Shown piece after piece: positions 54,175 through 62,580 of a stretch of DNA of 64,000 nucleotides. Under the pieces are notes generated by a model. The model was not told the origin of the DNA. It saw only the letters and a list, made by a program, of their open reading frames with translations, and did no database searches. The DNA comes from Victivallis lenta (lineage in GTDB: Bacteria; Verrucomicrobiota; Lentisphaeria; Victivallales; Victivallaceae). Both the position numbers and the translations under genes were made by a program. The DNA lies in the NCBI RefSeq assembly GCF_009695545.1, contig NZ_VUNS01000005.1, forward strand, positions 62,001 to 126,000. The letters are read 5' to 3'. Position 1 is the stretch's first letter, and every line of letters starts with the position of its first letter.

Positions 54175-55188
54175 ATGAAGGAAGTCGGGAAGAATCGCCG
54201 GGTTCTGGTTCTCGGCGGCACGGGGGCGATGGGGGTCTATCTGGTGCCGGAGCTGGCGTCGCTGGGCTGCACAGTCCGCGTGGTTTCGCTGGATGACGTC
54301 GTGTCGAACGATCCGAACGTCTCCTATGTCAGGGCCGATGCGCATGACATCGGGTTCATGGAGAAGCTGCTGGCGGAGAAGTTCGACGCGATCGTCGATT
54401 TCATGATCTATTCGACGGAGGAGTTCCGCTGCCGGCACGAGCTTCTGCTGAAGAACACCGGACACTACATTTTCCTGTCGTCCTACCGCGTGTACAGCGG
54501 CGGCGTTCCGGTGACGGAAGAGACGCCGCGGCTGCTGGACGTATCGGAAGACCGGGAGTTCCTGGCGACCGAGGATTACTCCCTTTACAAAGCGCGCGAG
54601 GAGGACATCCTGCAGAACTCCGGATATGAAAACTGGACGATCGTCCGCCCGGCCATCACCTATTCGAAGTTCCGTTACCAGCTGGTCACGCTGGAGGCGC
54701 CCGTCCTGATCGCGCGGGCGCTGGCGGGACTGCCGGTCGTGCTCCCCCGCGAGGCGCTCGCCGTGCAGGGGACGATGAACTGGGCGGGAGATGTGGCCCG
54801 GATGTTCTCACGGCTGCTGTTCAATCCGGCGGCCGTGCGCGAATGCTTCACGCTGGCCACCGCCGAGCACCACGCCTGGGGCGAGATTGCGGAGTACTAC
54901 AAAGAGATCATCGGCTTGGAATATGTCGCCGCCGATACGGAAGATTACATAGGAATCATGGGCGGAAGCTGCTGGGCCCGCTACCAGCTTAATTACGACC
55001 GGATGTTCAACCGGGTCGTCGACAACTCCAAACTTCTGCGCGTGACCGGCCTGAGGCAGGAGGAACTTATGCCGCTCCGGCAGGGGCTCGAGCGGGAACT
55101 CGCCGCCCTGCCGCGGAACACCGTCTGGCCGGATGCCGGCGCGGTCTGGAAACGCATGGACGATTATCTCAAAAAACACAGGAGCTGA
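54175..55188 (+). CDS. NAD-dependent epimerase/dehydratase family protein
   Basis: The 337-residue extended SDR has the N-terminal NAD(P)-binding VLVLGGTGAMGVYLVPEL, IVDFMIY and HYIFLSSYRVYSG. The usual YxxxK is seen as YSLYKAREED. The C-terminal domain (about 180-337) is the substrate-binding part. This resembles NmrA/isoflavone-reductase-like and nucleotide-sugar epimerases. A nucleotide-sugar substrate is not required; members also act on free cyclitols or keto-sugars. GGAGG lies upstream of the ATG at 54175. A 6-bp inverted repeat (GTTAAT...ATTAAC) lies between this gene and the previous one. Confidence 0.83.
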   Translation: MKEVGKNRRVLVLGGTGAMGVYLVPELASLGCTVRVVSLDDVVSNDPNVSYVRADAHDIGFMEKLLAEKFDAIVDFMIYSTEEFRCRHELLLKNTGHYIFLSSYRVYSGGVPVTEETPRLLDVSEDREFLATEDYSLYKAREEDILQNSGYENWTIVRPAITYSKFRYQLVTLEAPVLIARALAGLPVVLPREALAVQGTMNWAGDVARMFSRLLFNPAAVRECFTLATAEHHAWGEIAEYYKEIIGLEYVAADTEDYIGIMGGSCWARYQLNYDRMFNRVVDNSKLLRVTGLRQEELMPLRQGLERELAALPRNTVWPDAGAVWKRMDDYLKKHRS

Positions 55189-55193
55189 ATGTT

Positions 55194-56216
55194 ATGGAAA
55201 AGATCAGAATCGGTCAGATCGGCATTTGCCACGAGCATGCGGCAGGCAAGATGCATACGCTGCGGCTGCTGCCGGAGGTGTTCGAGGTCGTCGGCGTCGT
55301 CGACGACCGCGGTTCGGCTGCGGCGCAGTTCCCGAGCGGCGACCTGACGCCTTATGACGGTCTCCGATGGATGAGCGAAGAGGAGCTGTTCGCCGTGCCG
55401 GGACTCCGGGCGGTCGTCATCGAGACGCCCAATCTGGAGCTGGTTCCGACGACGTTCCGCTGCCTCGAACACAATCTGCCGGTCCACATGGACAAGCCCG
55501 GCGGCGACGACCTCGCGGCATTCGACCGTCTGCGGCAGGGGTTCGAGGAGCGGAACCTGCCGTTCCAGATGGGCTATATGTTCCGCGGCAACCCGGCCAT
55601 GCAGTGGATTCTCGACGCGGCCCGGAAAGGGTGGCTCGGGGAGATCTTCGAAGTGCAGGCGAGCATGAGCCACAACTACGGCGGGGAGGAGTATCAGGCA
55701 TACATCGGCCGCCTGCCGGGCGGAATCATGTTCAATCTCGGCTGTCACCTGATCGATTTCGTCATTTCGCTGCTCGGGCGCCCGTCCGGCGTCACTCCGT
55801 TCCTGAAGTCGGCGCCGGGGGACCCTGACCGGATTCTGAACAACTGCGTGGCCGTGCTCGAATATCCGCACGCGACGGCGACGCTGCGGGCGTGCAGCCG
55901 CGAGGCCGGCGGTCTCGACCGGCGGCTGAAAGTCTGTGGAACGAAGGGTTCGGTCGATCTCTGCCCGCTCGAACGGTTCGACGGGCAGCCGCTCGAGATG
56001 AAGCTGTTTCTGGCGGAAGGCAATGACACGTTCGCTTCCGGCGCCCATACGCTTTCATTCGGTCCCGTGCGCGACCGCTATGAAACGCAGCTTCTCGAGC
56101 TGGCCCGGATGGTTTCCGGGGAGATTCCGAATCCCTGCGACCGGCGGCACGACACGCTTGTCGAAGAGGTGCTGCTCGCCGCCTCCGGCTGCATGCAATA
56201 TCAATCACGGAGATGA
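55194..56216 (+). CDS. Gfo/Idh/MocA-family oxidoreductase
   Basis: The 340-residue protein has an NAD(P)-binding Rossmann domain that starts with the atypical IGQIGICHEHAAGKMHTLRLL instead of GxGxxG, seen in a subgroup of the family. The DKPGGDDLAAFDRL block carries the Lys of the family EKP motif (E to D), and GGIMFNLGCHLIDFVI carries the conserved HxxD, with Asn replacing the usual Asp before it. The C-terminal domain is the beta-sheet substrate domain. It probably oxidises a sugar or cyclitol. The stop TGA lies inside the Shine-Dalgarno region of the next gene. Confidence 0.87.
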   Translation: MEKIRIGQIGICHEHAAGKMHTLRLLPEVFEVVGVVDDRGSAAAQFPSGDLTPYDGLRWMSEEELFAVPGLRAVVIETPNLELVPTTFRCLEHNLPVHMDKPGGDDLAAFDRLRQGFEERNLPFQMGYMFRGNPAMQWILDAARKGWLGEIFEVQASMSHNYGGEEYQAYIGRLPGGIMFNLGCHLIDFVISLLGRPSGVTPFLKSAPGDPDRILNNCVAVLEYPHATATLRACSREAGGLDRRLKVCGTKGSVDLCPLERFDGQPLEMKLFLAEGNDTFASGAHTLSFGPVRDRYETQLLELARMVSGEIPNPCDRRHDTLVEEVLLAASGCMQYQSRR

Positions 56217-56221
56217 ATGAC

Positions 56222-56998
56222 ATGAAACGAACCTTTCTGAATCAGTCCCATCCGGTCGTCACCGGAATTTTCTGCGGGCAGACTCCGGCGGAGCTGATCG
56301 CCGAAGCGCGGAACTGCGAATTCGAGGGCGCGGACGGCATTGCCGTCGAGCTGCGCGACCTGAAGGCCGAATACCGCAACGCCGAATCGCTGAAAAGCGT
56401 TGTCGACGCGGTGAACCTGCCGTTCATGTTCGTCTTTTACCGCAACGATACGCAGCAGAATCTGGACGACGACGCACGGCAGGAGGTGCTGCTCGCCGCC
56501 GCCGATGCCGGAGCCTCGGTCATCGACGTGATGGGCGACCTTTACGACCCGTCGCCGATGGAGCTCACCCGCAATCCGGCCGCCGTCGACAGACAGAAGC
56601 GGCTGATCGACCGGATTCACGCCAAAGGCGCCGACGTGGTTATTTCGTCCCATATGCAGTGTTCGCGGACGGCGGAACAGGTGCTGGAGCACCTGCGTGA
56701 AGTCGAATCGCGCGGCGCGGATATCGTGAAGATCGTGACCGCCGTCAACACCGATGAGGAACTGGCCGAGGCGTTCCGCACGACGCTGATGCTGAAACGG
56801 GAGCTCAGGACACCGTTCATCCACCTCTGCAACGGCGCTTACAGCCGCCCGCACCGTTTCATGGGGCCGGCGCTCGGCGTTTCGGTCCTGTTCGCAGTGT
56901 CGCACTACGAGCCGCGATACGGCATGGGCCAGCCGACGGTCCGCGCCTTGAAGACCGTTCTCGAAAATATGCGCTGGAACATCAACGACCTGAAATAG
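56222..56998 (+). CDS. Type I 3-dehydroquinate dehydratase homologue
   Basis: The 258-residue (beta/alpha)8 protein matches type I 3-dehydroquinate dehydratase (AroD). GIFCGQTPAELIAEA opens the barrel; GADGIAVELRDLK carries the conserved Glu of strand 2; VVISSHMQCSRTAEQVLEHL carries the catalytic-dyad His (family 'SxHDF'); and DIVKIVTAVNTDEE carries the Schiff-base Lys (family KIA). AYSRPHRFMGP and RYGMGQPTVRAL parallel the SR and PGQ substrate-binding motifs. The enzyme would eliminate water from a beta-hydroxy ketone. It is embedded in a catabolic-looking operon and away from aroE (34.2 kb), so a role other than aromatic synthesis is likely. I prefer the ATG at 56222, GGAG 9 bases upstream. 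Confidence 0.82.
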   Translation: MKRTFLNQSHPVVTGIFCGQTPAELIAEARNCEFEGADGIAVELRDLKAEYRNAESLKSVVDAVNLPFMFVFYRNDTQQNLDDDARQEVLLAAADAGASVIDVMGDLYDPSPMELTRNPAAVDRQKRLIDRIHAKGADVVISSHMQCSRTAEQVLEHLREVESRGADIVKIVTAVNTDEELAEAFRTTLMLKRELRTPFIHLCNGAYSRPHRFMGPALGVSVLFAVSHYEPRYGMGQPTVRALKTVLENMRWNINDLK

Positions 56999-57013
56999 CG
57001 AAAGGAGCCGCCC

Positions 57014-57763
57014 ATGGAAAAACGTCTGATCGGAAAGGTCGCCCTCGTCACCGGTTCGAGCGGGGTCATCGGCCCCGCGATCGTGCGCCGCCTTGCGGCG
57101 GAGGGAGCGGTCGTGGCAGCGACCGACCGTTCGCTTGAAACGGCGCGGGCGGTTGCGGATGAAGCGGCTGCATCGGGTGGGGAGGTCCGGGCGTTCGCGC
57201 TCGACGTGACCGATGCGGCGCAGGTCGATTCTGCGTTCGCCGCAGTGGAGGCCGGACTCGGCCCTGTCGATATTCTGGTGAACAACGCCGGTTTCGTCCG
57301 GAAAAGCTCCGACCCGTTCCAGCTGGTGGAAGAGGAGCTCTGGAGCCGGATTCTCGATGTGAACCTCGGCGGCGTCATCCGCTGCTGCCGCCGGGTGCTC
57401 GGCGGAATGATCGCGCGCAGATACGGCAAAATCATCAATCTCGGCTCGATCGCCGGCGTCTCCGGGCTGCCGGGGTGGGCGGATTACGCAGCCTCCAAAG
57501 GCGGCGTAATCGCCTTCAGCAAGACGATTGCAATGGAGGCCGGGGCGCATGGAGTCACCGTCAACTGCGTTTCGCCGGGCATGATCGGCGTGGAGTCGGG
57601 GGAGAACCGGGGAACCTGGCTGGGACGCTCCGGCACCGGGGAAGATGTTGCCGGGGTGATCGCTTTTCTGGCCTCTCCCGAAGCGGATTACATCACCGGC
57701 TGCAATTATATGGTGGACGGCGGCCGGGTGGTCGGTCCGAAAAACGCTTCATGGAATGAATGA
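57014..57763 (+). CDS. Short-chain dehydrogenase/reductase (first of two)
   Basis: The 249-residue classical SDR has VALVTGSSGVIGPAIVRRL (NAD-binding), ILVNNAGFVRK (NNAG), INLGSIAGVSG (active-site Ser), and YAASKGGVIAFSKTIAME (Tyr/Lys). The C-terminus GCNYMVDGGRVVGP is typical. The substrate is unknown; polyols, keto-acids and cyclitols are common for this group. It is 15 bases after the dehydratase and overlaps or abuts the next SDR. Confidence 0.92.
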   Translation: MEKRLIGKVALVTGSSGVIGPAIVRRLAAEGAVVAATDRSLETARAVADEAAASGGEVRAFALDVTDAAQVDSAFAAVEAGLGPVDILVNNAGFVRKSSDPFQLVEEELWSRILDVNLGGVIRCCRRVLGGMIARRYGKIINLGSIAGVSGLPGWADYAASKGGVIAFSKTIAMEAGAHGVTVNCVSPGMIGVESGENRGTWLGRSGTGEDVAGVIAFLASPEADYITGCNYMVDGGRVVGPKNASWNE

Positions 57764-57788
57764 CCGGAAAATGGAAAGTGCTGGAAAT

Positions 57789-58541
57789 ATGGAATTTAAA
57801 GGGAAAACCGCGATTGTGACCGGCGCCGCTTCGGGGATGGGGCTGCTTTCCGCCCGGAAGCTGGCCGAAGGCGGCGCGAGCGTCGTGCTCTGCGACGTGA
57901 ACGCCGAGCGGGTCGAAGCCGCGGCGGAGGAGATCCGCCGGAACGGCGGAAAAGCCTTCGCCGTCAAAGTGGATGTCCGCCGTTACGAGGAGGTTGAGGC
58001 CGCCGCGAAGTTCACGGTGGAGAGCTGCGGGCGGATCGATATCCTCATCAACTGCGCGGGCGGTTACTGCGGGCGGATCTTCGGCCGTTCCGAGAGTTTC
58101 AAGGATCTGCCGGTCGAGGTCCTCGAGTGGGGGGCCGACGTCAATTTCAAGGGGCCGATCTGGTTCTGCCGCGCCGTGTTCAACACGATGGCGGAGCAGA
58201 AGGGCGGCGTCATCATCAACCTCGGTTCGATCGACGGGGTGACCGGCGGGGCCGTCGTCTACGGCGCGGCCAAGGCGAGCATGATCGGGCTGACGAAGTC
58301 GCTGGCGATTCTCGGCGCGCCGTACAATATCCGCGCCTGCTGCGTGTCGCCCGGCCCGGTCCTGACCCGCCCGGCGATGGCCGGCATGGCGACTTTGCTG
58401 AAGCGCGCCGCCGAGCCGGCCGAGGTGGTGGATCTGATCCTCTACCTCTGTTCGGAGAAGGCCGCCTTCATCACCGGCAGCAACTATCTGATTGACGGCG
58501 GCCGCGCCTGCGGCGGAGCCTGCTATATTGAAAAGGAGTGA
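57789..58541 (+). CDS. Short-chain dehydrogenase/reductase (second of two)
   Basis: The 250-residue classical SDR carries AIVTGAASGMGLLSARKLAE, ILINCAGGYCGR (NAG-like with Cys), INLGSIDGVTGG and YGAAKASMIGLTKSLA (Tyr/Lys). It shares the family plan with the preceding SDR but is clearly divergent from it, so this is not a recent duplication. The ATG at 57789 starts the domain (MEFKGKTAIVTG); an ATG at 57756 overlapping the previous stop is an alternative. Substrate unknown. Confidence 0.92.
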   Translation: MEFKGKTAIVTGAASGMGLLSARKLAEGGASVVLCDVNAERVEAAAEEIRRNGGKAFAVKVDVRRYEEVEAAAKFTVESCGRIDILINCAGGYCGRIFGRSESFKDLPVEVLEWGADVNFKGPIWFCRAVFNTMAEQKGGVIINLGSIDGVTGGAVVYGAAKASMIGLTKSLAILGAPYNIRACCVSPGPVLTRPAMAGMATLLKRAAEPAEVVDLILYLCSEKAAFITGSNYLIDGGRACGGACYIEKE

Positions 58542-58547
58542 GTTTTT

Positions 58548-59504
58548 ATGAATGCGATGCTGATTGACGCCGGCGGCCGCCTGGCGAAAACCGTTGTCCC
58601 GGACCCTGTCCGCAGGGAGGGGGAAGTTCTGATCGAGGTCCATGCCGCCGCCGTGAACCGCGCCGACCTGATGCAGTGCGACGGCAATTATCCGCCGCCG
58701 CCGGGCTGGCCGGAGTGGCCCGGGCTCGAGGTCGCCGGGGTTGTGCTTGAGACGCCGGATTCCTCGCGCTTCAGGCCCGGCGACCGGGTCTGCGCGTTGC
58801 TCGGCGGGGGAGGGTATGCCGAAAAGATCGCCGTTCCGGAGGGGATGGTTCTGCCGGCTCCGGACGGGCTCTCGATGGAAGAGGCGGCGGCCGTCCCCGA
58901 AGTGTTTGCGACCTCCTATCTTAATTTCGTGATTGAAGCCGGGATGAAGGCCGGGGATACGGTGTTCGTTCAGGCCGGGGCGAGCGGGCTCGGCATCGCC
59001 GCGATCCAGCTTGCGAAGTGCGCCGGATGCCAAGTCGTCACTACGGTCGGCACGCCGGAGAAGGCCGCTTTCGTCCGTGCGCTCGGGGCCGATGTCGTCG
59101 TGAATCACCGGACGGACGACCTCGGCGCGGCGCTCGATGCGAACCCGCCCGACATTGTGCTCGACTGCGTCGGCGGCTCGGAGTTCGGGGCGCTTTTCAC
59201 GAAAATGGCGATGCGCGGACGCTGGATTCAGATTGCGGCGCTCGGCGGCGCCCGTTCGGAGATTTCGCTCGATACGGTGTTCCGCAAGAATCTCCGGCTG
59301 ATCGGCAGCACGCTGCGGAGCCGCACGAACGAGATGAAACGTGAAGTGCTGCGTTCCCTGGAGCGCGAGTACTGGCCGAAGTTCGCGTCCGGCGCGATCC
59401 GTCCGGTCATTTTCCGCGTTCTGCCGCTCGAAGAGGCGGCCGGGGCGCACGGAATCCTGCGCCGCCGCGAGAACATCGGCAAGGTGGTTCTTCGCGTCCG
59501 CTGA
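58548..59504 (+). CDS. Quinone oxidoreductase-like MDR (zeta-crystallin family)
   Basis: The 318-residue zinc-free MDR shows IEVHAAAVNRADLMQCDGNYPPP (typical NRxDxxxxxGxYP of quinone oxidoreductase/PIG3-like members), PGLEVAGVVLE, VCALLGGGGYAEK and FVQAGASGLGIAAIQLAK (NADPH-binding GASGxxG). The family reduces quinones or enones with NADPH. In a pathway with a dehydratase forming an enone, it could reduce the double bond; that is inference. It ends 139 bases before the next gene. Confidence 0.9.
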   Translation: MNAMLIDAGGRLAKTVVPDPVRREGEVLIEVHAAAVNRADLMQCDGNYPPPPGWPEWPGLEVAGVVLETPDSSRFRPGDRVCALLGGGGYAEKIAVPEGMVLPAPDGLSMEEAAAVPEVFATSYLNFVIEAGMKAGDTVFVQAGASGLGIAAIQLAKCAGCQVVTTVGTPEKAAFVRALGADVVVNHRTDDLGAALDANPPDIVLDCVGGSEFGALFTKMAMRGRWIQIAALGGARSEISLDTVFRKNLRLIGSTLRSRTNEMKREVLRSLEREYWPKFASGAIRPVIFRVLPLEEAAGAHGILRRRENIGKVVLRVR

Positions 59505-59599
59505 GTTCCGGCAGATCGATTTTTCGGGATGTTTTGCCGAAGAGAGGATTGCATTTTCCTTTTTTGCGATTACACTAAAAGGATGACAATTTTTTACGT

Positions 59600-59614
59600 C
59601 TTCCCATAGGGAAG
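59600..59614 (+). terminator. Short hairpin before the last operon gene
   Basis: CTTCCC-ATA-GGGAAG forms a 6-bp stem between the quinone oxidoreductase and the second Gfo/Idh gene. The T-run lies upstream of it, so it may be an attenuator or incidental. The 139-bp gap suggests the last gene may also be expressed separately. Confidence 0.3.
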
Positions 59615-59643
59615 CGGGCAACTATCTGGAAAGACATGGGATT

Positions 59644-60696
59644 ATGAGCGGAAAAGTGATCGGCGGAGCCGTGATCGGCTACGGCGGGATGGGGGGATTC
59701 CATTCCGAAAAGATGCAGAGTGTGGACGGAGTCGAGCTGCTCGGCGTGTACGACATCGACCCCGAACGGAACGAACTGGCGGAGAGCAGGGGCATCCATG
59801 CTTATCCGTCGCGCGAGGCGCTGCTGGCCGATCCGAAGATCGGGCTCGTGACGGTTGCGACGCCGAACGACGTTCACAGGGAGATCGTGATCGCCGCGCT
59901 CGCGGCCGGCAAGAACGTGATCTGCGAGAAGCCGGTCGCGATGGACAGCGCGGAGCTTGAGGAGATGATCGCCGCCGCGAACAGATACGGCCGGCTTTTC
60001 ACGGTTCACCAGAACCGCCGCTGGGACGAGGATTATCTGACCATGCGGAAGATCGTCGAGGCGGGCGAGCTCGGCAATGCGTACCGCATCGAGTCGCGCG
60101 TGCACGGTTCGCGCGGCATTCCGGCCGGCTGGCGCGAAGAGAAGGCGCACGGCGGCGGCATGGTGCTCGACTGGGGCGTGCATCTGCTCGACCAGATGCT
60201 GACCATGATGGGGGACCGCAAGCTGCTTTCGGTCTATGCCACGATGACCAATATCACGAATGACGAGTGCGACGACGGCTTCACCGCGCAGGTGAAGTTC
60301 GAGAACGGTCCGGAGTGGATCGTCGAAGTCGGCACCTGCAACTATATCGAAATGCCGCGCTGGTACGCCTTCGGCGACAGCGGTTCTCTGATCATCCGCA
60401 ACTGGGATTGCGACGGCGAGATCGTGAAGATCTACAACCGCGGCGAGGACGATGTTCCGCCGGTGCTGGCCGGCGCCGGCCTGACCCGGACCATGGCGCC
60501 GCGCAATGAGCAGACCGTCGAGAAGTTCCCGATTGAAAGGGTCAAGTCGGACTGGGCCGAATATTACAGGAACGTGATCGCGACCCTGAACGGAAAAGCG
60601 GAGATCGTGGTTACCCACGACCAGCTCCGCCGTTCGATGAAGCTGATCGAAGCGGTCTTTGAATCTGCCCGGAAGAACGAAGTCGTCAAGTTCTGA
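59644..60696 (+). CDS. Gfo/Idh/MocA-family oxidoreductase (second)
   Basis: The 350-residue protein has GGAVIGYGGMGGFHSEKMQ (NAD-binding GxGxxG), VICEKPVAMDSAELEEM (EKP motif), and GGGMVLDWGVHLLDQM (conserved Asp and His), all canonical. It therefore keeps the usual catalytic residues, unlike the first Gfo/Idh gene of the run. It likely oxidises or reduces a sugar or cyclitol hydroxyl. It may belong to the same operon, with a 139-bp gap before it. Confidence 0.92.
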   Translation: MSGKVIGGAVIGYGGMGGFHSEKMQSVDGVELLGVYDIDPERNELAESRGIHAYPSREALLADPKIGLVTVATPNDVHREIVIAALAAGKNVICEKPVAMDSAELEEMIAAANRYGRLFTVHQNRRWDEDYLTMRKIVEAGELGNAYRIESRVHGSRGIPAGWREEKAHGGGMVLDWGVHLLDQMLTMMGDRKLLSVYATMTNITNDECDDGFTAQVKFENGPEWIVEVGTCNYIEMPRWYAFGDSGSLIIRNWDCDGEIVKIYNRGEDDVPPVLAGAGLTRTMAPRNEQTVEKFPIERVKSDWAEYYRNVIATLNGKAEIVVTHDQLRRSMKLIEAVFESARKNEVVKF

Positions 60697-60703
60697 AGCG
60701 CTC

Positions 60704-60726
60704 CGGGCGGCATCTGACGCCGCCCG
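60704..60726. terminator. Convergent hairpin after the operon
   Basis: CGGGCGGC (60704-60711) and GCCGCCCG (60719-60726) form an 8-bp stem with a 7-base loop in the 73-bp spacer between the convergent Gfo/Idh and U32-like genes. There is no T-run on either side. Confidence 0.45.
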
Positions 60727-60769
60727 TCCGCCCGATTGCTGCTCTGGCTGCCGCTCGGGTTCGCCGCCT

Positions 60770-61792
60770 TTACGCGCGTGCGGAGGTGCCGGCCACTTGC
60801 CGCCACACTTTTTCGCAACGGCCGCAATGGCGGCAGTCCGTCGCGCAGTCGGCGGCGGTTCCGAACCAGTCGCCCGGAAAGCGGCGGTTGTCGATCCAGC
60901 TTTCGCGCCCGAAAAGGCTCGAAAAGTTCGGTTCCATCAGCATTGTCAGGTTTCCGTCGAACCGGCCGGAGGCATAGGCCCCGATCACCATGCGCGGCCG
61001 GTCGTGCTGCCGCGTCGCCAGCTTGACGACGTCCACCAGGCCCTCATAGCATCGGATGTCTTCCGGCCGGATCCACGAACCTTTCAGGAATTCGATTCTG
61101 CGGACCGGGTCGCGGTAATAGGGCCAGCAGATCGTCGGGTCGGAGTGTTCCGGCGACGTTCTGCGGGCCGCCGCTTCGGCGGAGTGCGCGACGAAGTTGT
61201 CGTGAAAGGTCTGGGCCGGGCAATTCCGCAGACAGCCGCTGTTGGCCAGCATGCAGAGCTTCCAGCCGCGTTCGCGGCAGCGGTCGGCGAATTCGCGGAC
61301 CCGCCCGGGGTTCCGCTGGATATCCCGGCGGATGTAGAAGCTGTCGAACCGGCCGTCGAGATAGTCGAGTGCCGACAGCGAATCCAGCCGCATGTTGATC
61401 GAGGCGCGCCGCTCAATGCCGGGAGCGGCCTCCCGGAGCAGCTCCGCAATGAACACCGAGGCGGTCGTAACGATCTCCGGCAGCAGCCCGAGCGAGTCGA
61501 GCCGCTCGAGAATGCCGCACACCTCCCGCTCCAGCTTCTCCGAAACGGCATCGGCGCCGTAACAGTTTGCGTTGAAGAGCAAGTCGAGTTTGACGCCGAG
61601 TCTGCGGATCTTCCGCAGCTCGTTTTCGAGCCGTTCCTGCGCGCCCCAGTCCGTCGCGGGTGCGTTCGGGCGGCCTGACGGCTGTCCGCTCCAGGAGAAG
61701 TAGACTTCCGCAACGGCTTCACGGTAGTCGGTCACCACGGCGGAAAACGGTTCGCCGCCGGGCGCATCCCGGTAGCCGATGGCGAATTTCAT
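60770..61792 (-). CDS. U32-peptidase-like Fe-S protein
   Basis: The 340-residue protein has a barrel-like N-terminal region (NMRLDSLSALDYLDGRF, FYIRRDIQRNPGRVREFADRC) followed by MLANSGCLRNCPAQTFHDN, which matches the 'NEGCLxxCPxRxxHxN' motif of peptidase U32 proteins. The C-terminus has a second Cys set (CATDCRHCGRC). U32-family members include tRNA and quinone hydroxylation factors with Fe-S clusters, so it may bind a cluster and act in hydroxylation rather than as a protease. The start at 61792 overlaps the IclR gene (ATGA), so the two are co-expressed. Confidence 0.72.
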   Translation of the reverse strand: MKFAIGYRDAPGGEPFSAVVTDYREAVAEVYFSWSGQPSGRPNAPATDWGAQERLENELRKIRRLGVKLDLLFNANCYGADAVSEKLEREVCGILERLDSLGLLPEIVTTASVFIAELLREAAPGIERRASINMRLDSLSALDYLDGRFDSFYIRRDIQRNPGRVREFADRCRERGWKLCMLANSGCLRNCPAQTFHDNFVAHSAEAAARRTSPEHSDPTICWPYYRDPVRRIEFLKGSWIRPEDIRCYEGLVDVVKLATRQHDRPRMVIGAYASGRFDGNLTMLMEPNFSSLFGRESWIDNRRFPGDWFGTAADCATDCRHCGRCEKVWRQVAGTSARA

Positions 61793-62520
61793 ATGCCGGA
61801 AACTCCTTCCTGCAGGCGTTCCGCCGCTGTTTTCAGTTCCCCGAGAAGCTGTTCCGCTGTGCGGCCTGCCGGAATGGAGCCGTGAAATCCGAGGGAGAAA
61901 CGGCCGCCGCACGGGATCGCCGCATACAGCTCCGAATCGCCTTCGCGCCGTTCGGCGTGTCCGGCCCGGCGGCAGTCGTCGAGCATGCGCCTGAAGGCTT
62001 CGAGACTGCCCCAGAGCGGAGAACCGAATTCCCGGAACGGATATTTCCGCTCGAATCCGGCCGCGTCGAATTCCCCGAACGCCTGAAAACAGAGCCCGGT
62101 CACGGTGCTGTACGGCGGAAACAGAAATGACAGCGGCCGCTGTATCTGTCCCGGCCGGTCGGGCGACATGCGCAGCCGGCAGAAGATTTCGCAGCCCGAG
62201 AGTTCGCAGAACGTCAGTACCGCATCGGGAAAGCATCCGGAAAGCCGCGGCAGCTCCCGTTCGGCCGCCGCAAGGAGCGAGCCGCGCCGCTGACCGGCCA
62301 GCAGCTCGCCGGGTGCTGAGCCGAGCCGCAGCTTTCGAGCCGCGTCCTGCTCCAGATAGTGACGCGCCCGCAGCGTGCGCACGAGATTGTAGGCGGTGGG
62401 GCGCTTGAGGCCGAAGGCATCGACGATTTCGCCCAACCGGACTCCTTCCGGGCGGTCGGAGACGAATTGAAGAATATCCAGCGCCTTCACCACCGAGTTG
62501 ACCAGATCGGAATTCGGCAT
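61789..62520 (-). CDS. IclR-family transcriptional regulator
   Basis: The 243-residue protein has an N-terminal winged helix (SVVKALDILQFVSDRPEGVR and LGEIVDAFGLKRPTAYNLVRTLRARHYLEQ) and a GAF-like effector domain with FPPYSTVTGLCFQAFGEF and ELYAAIPCGG. IclR regulators typically control catabolic genes for aromatic or sugar-acid compounds. The adjacent U32-like gene is in the same operon; the nine-gene run converges on it. No operator is evident. Confidence 0.9.
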   Translation of the reverse strand: MPNSDLVNSVVKALDILQFVSDRPEGVRLGEIVDAFGLKRPTAYNLVRTLRARHYLEQDAARKLRLGSAPGELLAGQRRGSLLAAAERELPRLSGCFPDAVLTFCELSGCEIFCRLRMSPDRPGQIQRPLSFLFPPYSTVTGLCFQAFGEFDAAGFERKYPFREFGSPLWGSLEAFRRMLDDCRRAGHAERREGDSELYAAIPCGGRFSLGFHGSIPAGRTAEQLLGELKTAAERLQEGVSGI

Positions 62521-62580
62521 GATTCGGATGAATCCTTTTTTTGACGTAACATAACCCGCGGCGGCCGAAAATGCAAGAGG

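Noticed and set aside
57693-59621. 642-codon open frame on the minus strand
   Set aside because: Antisense shadow of the second SDR and the quinone oxidoreductase-like gene.
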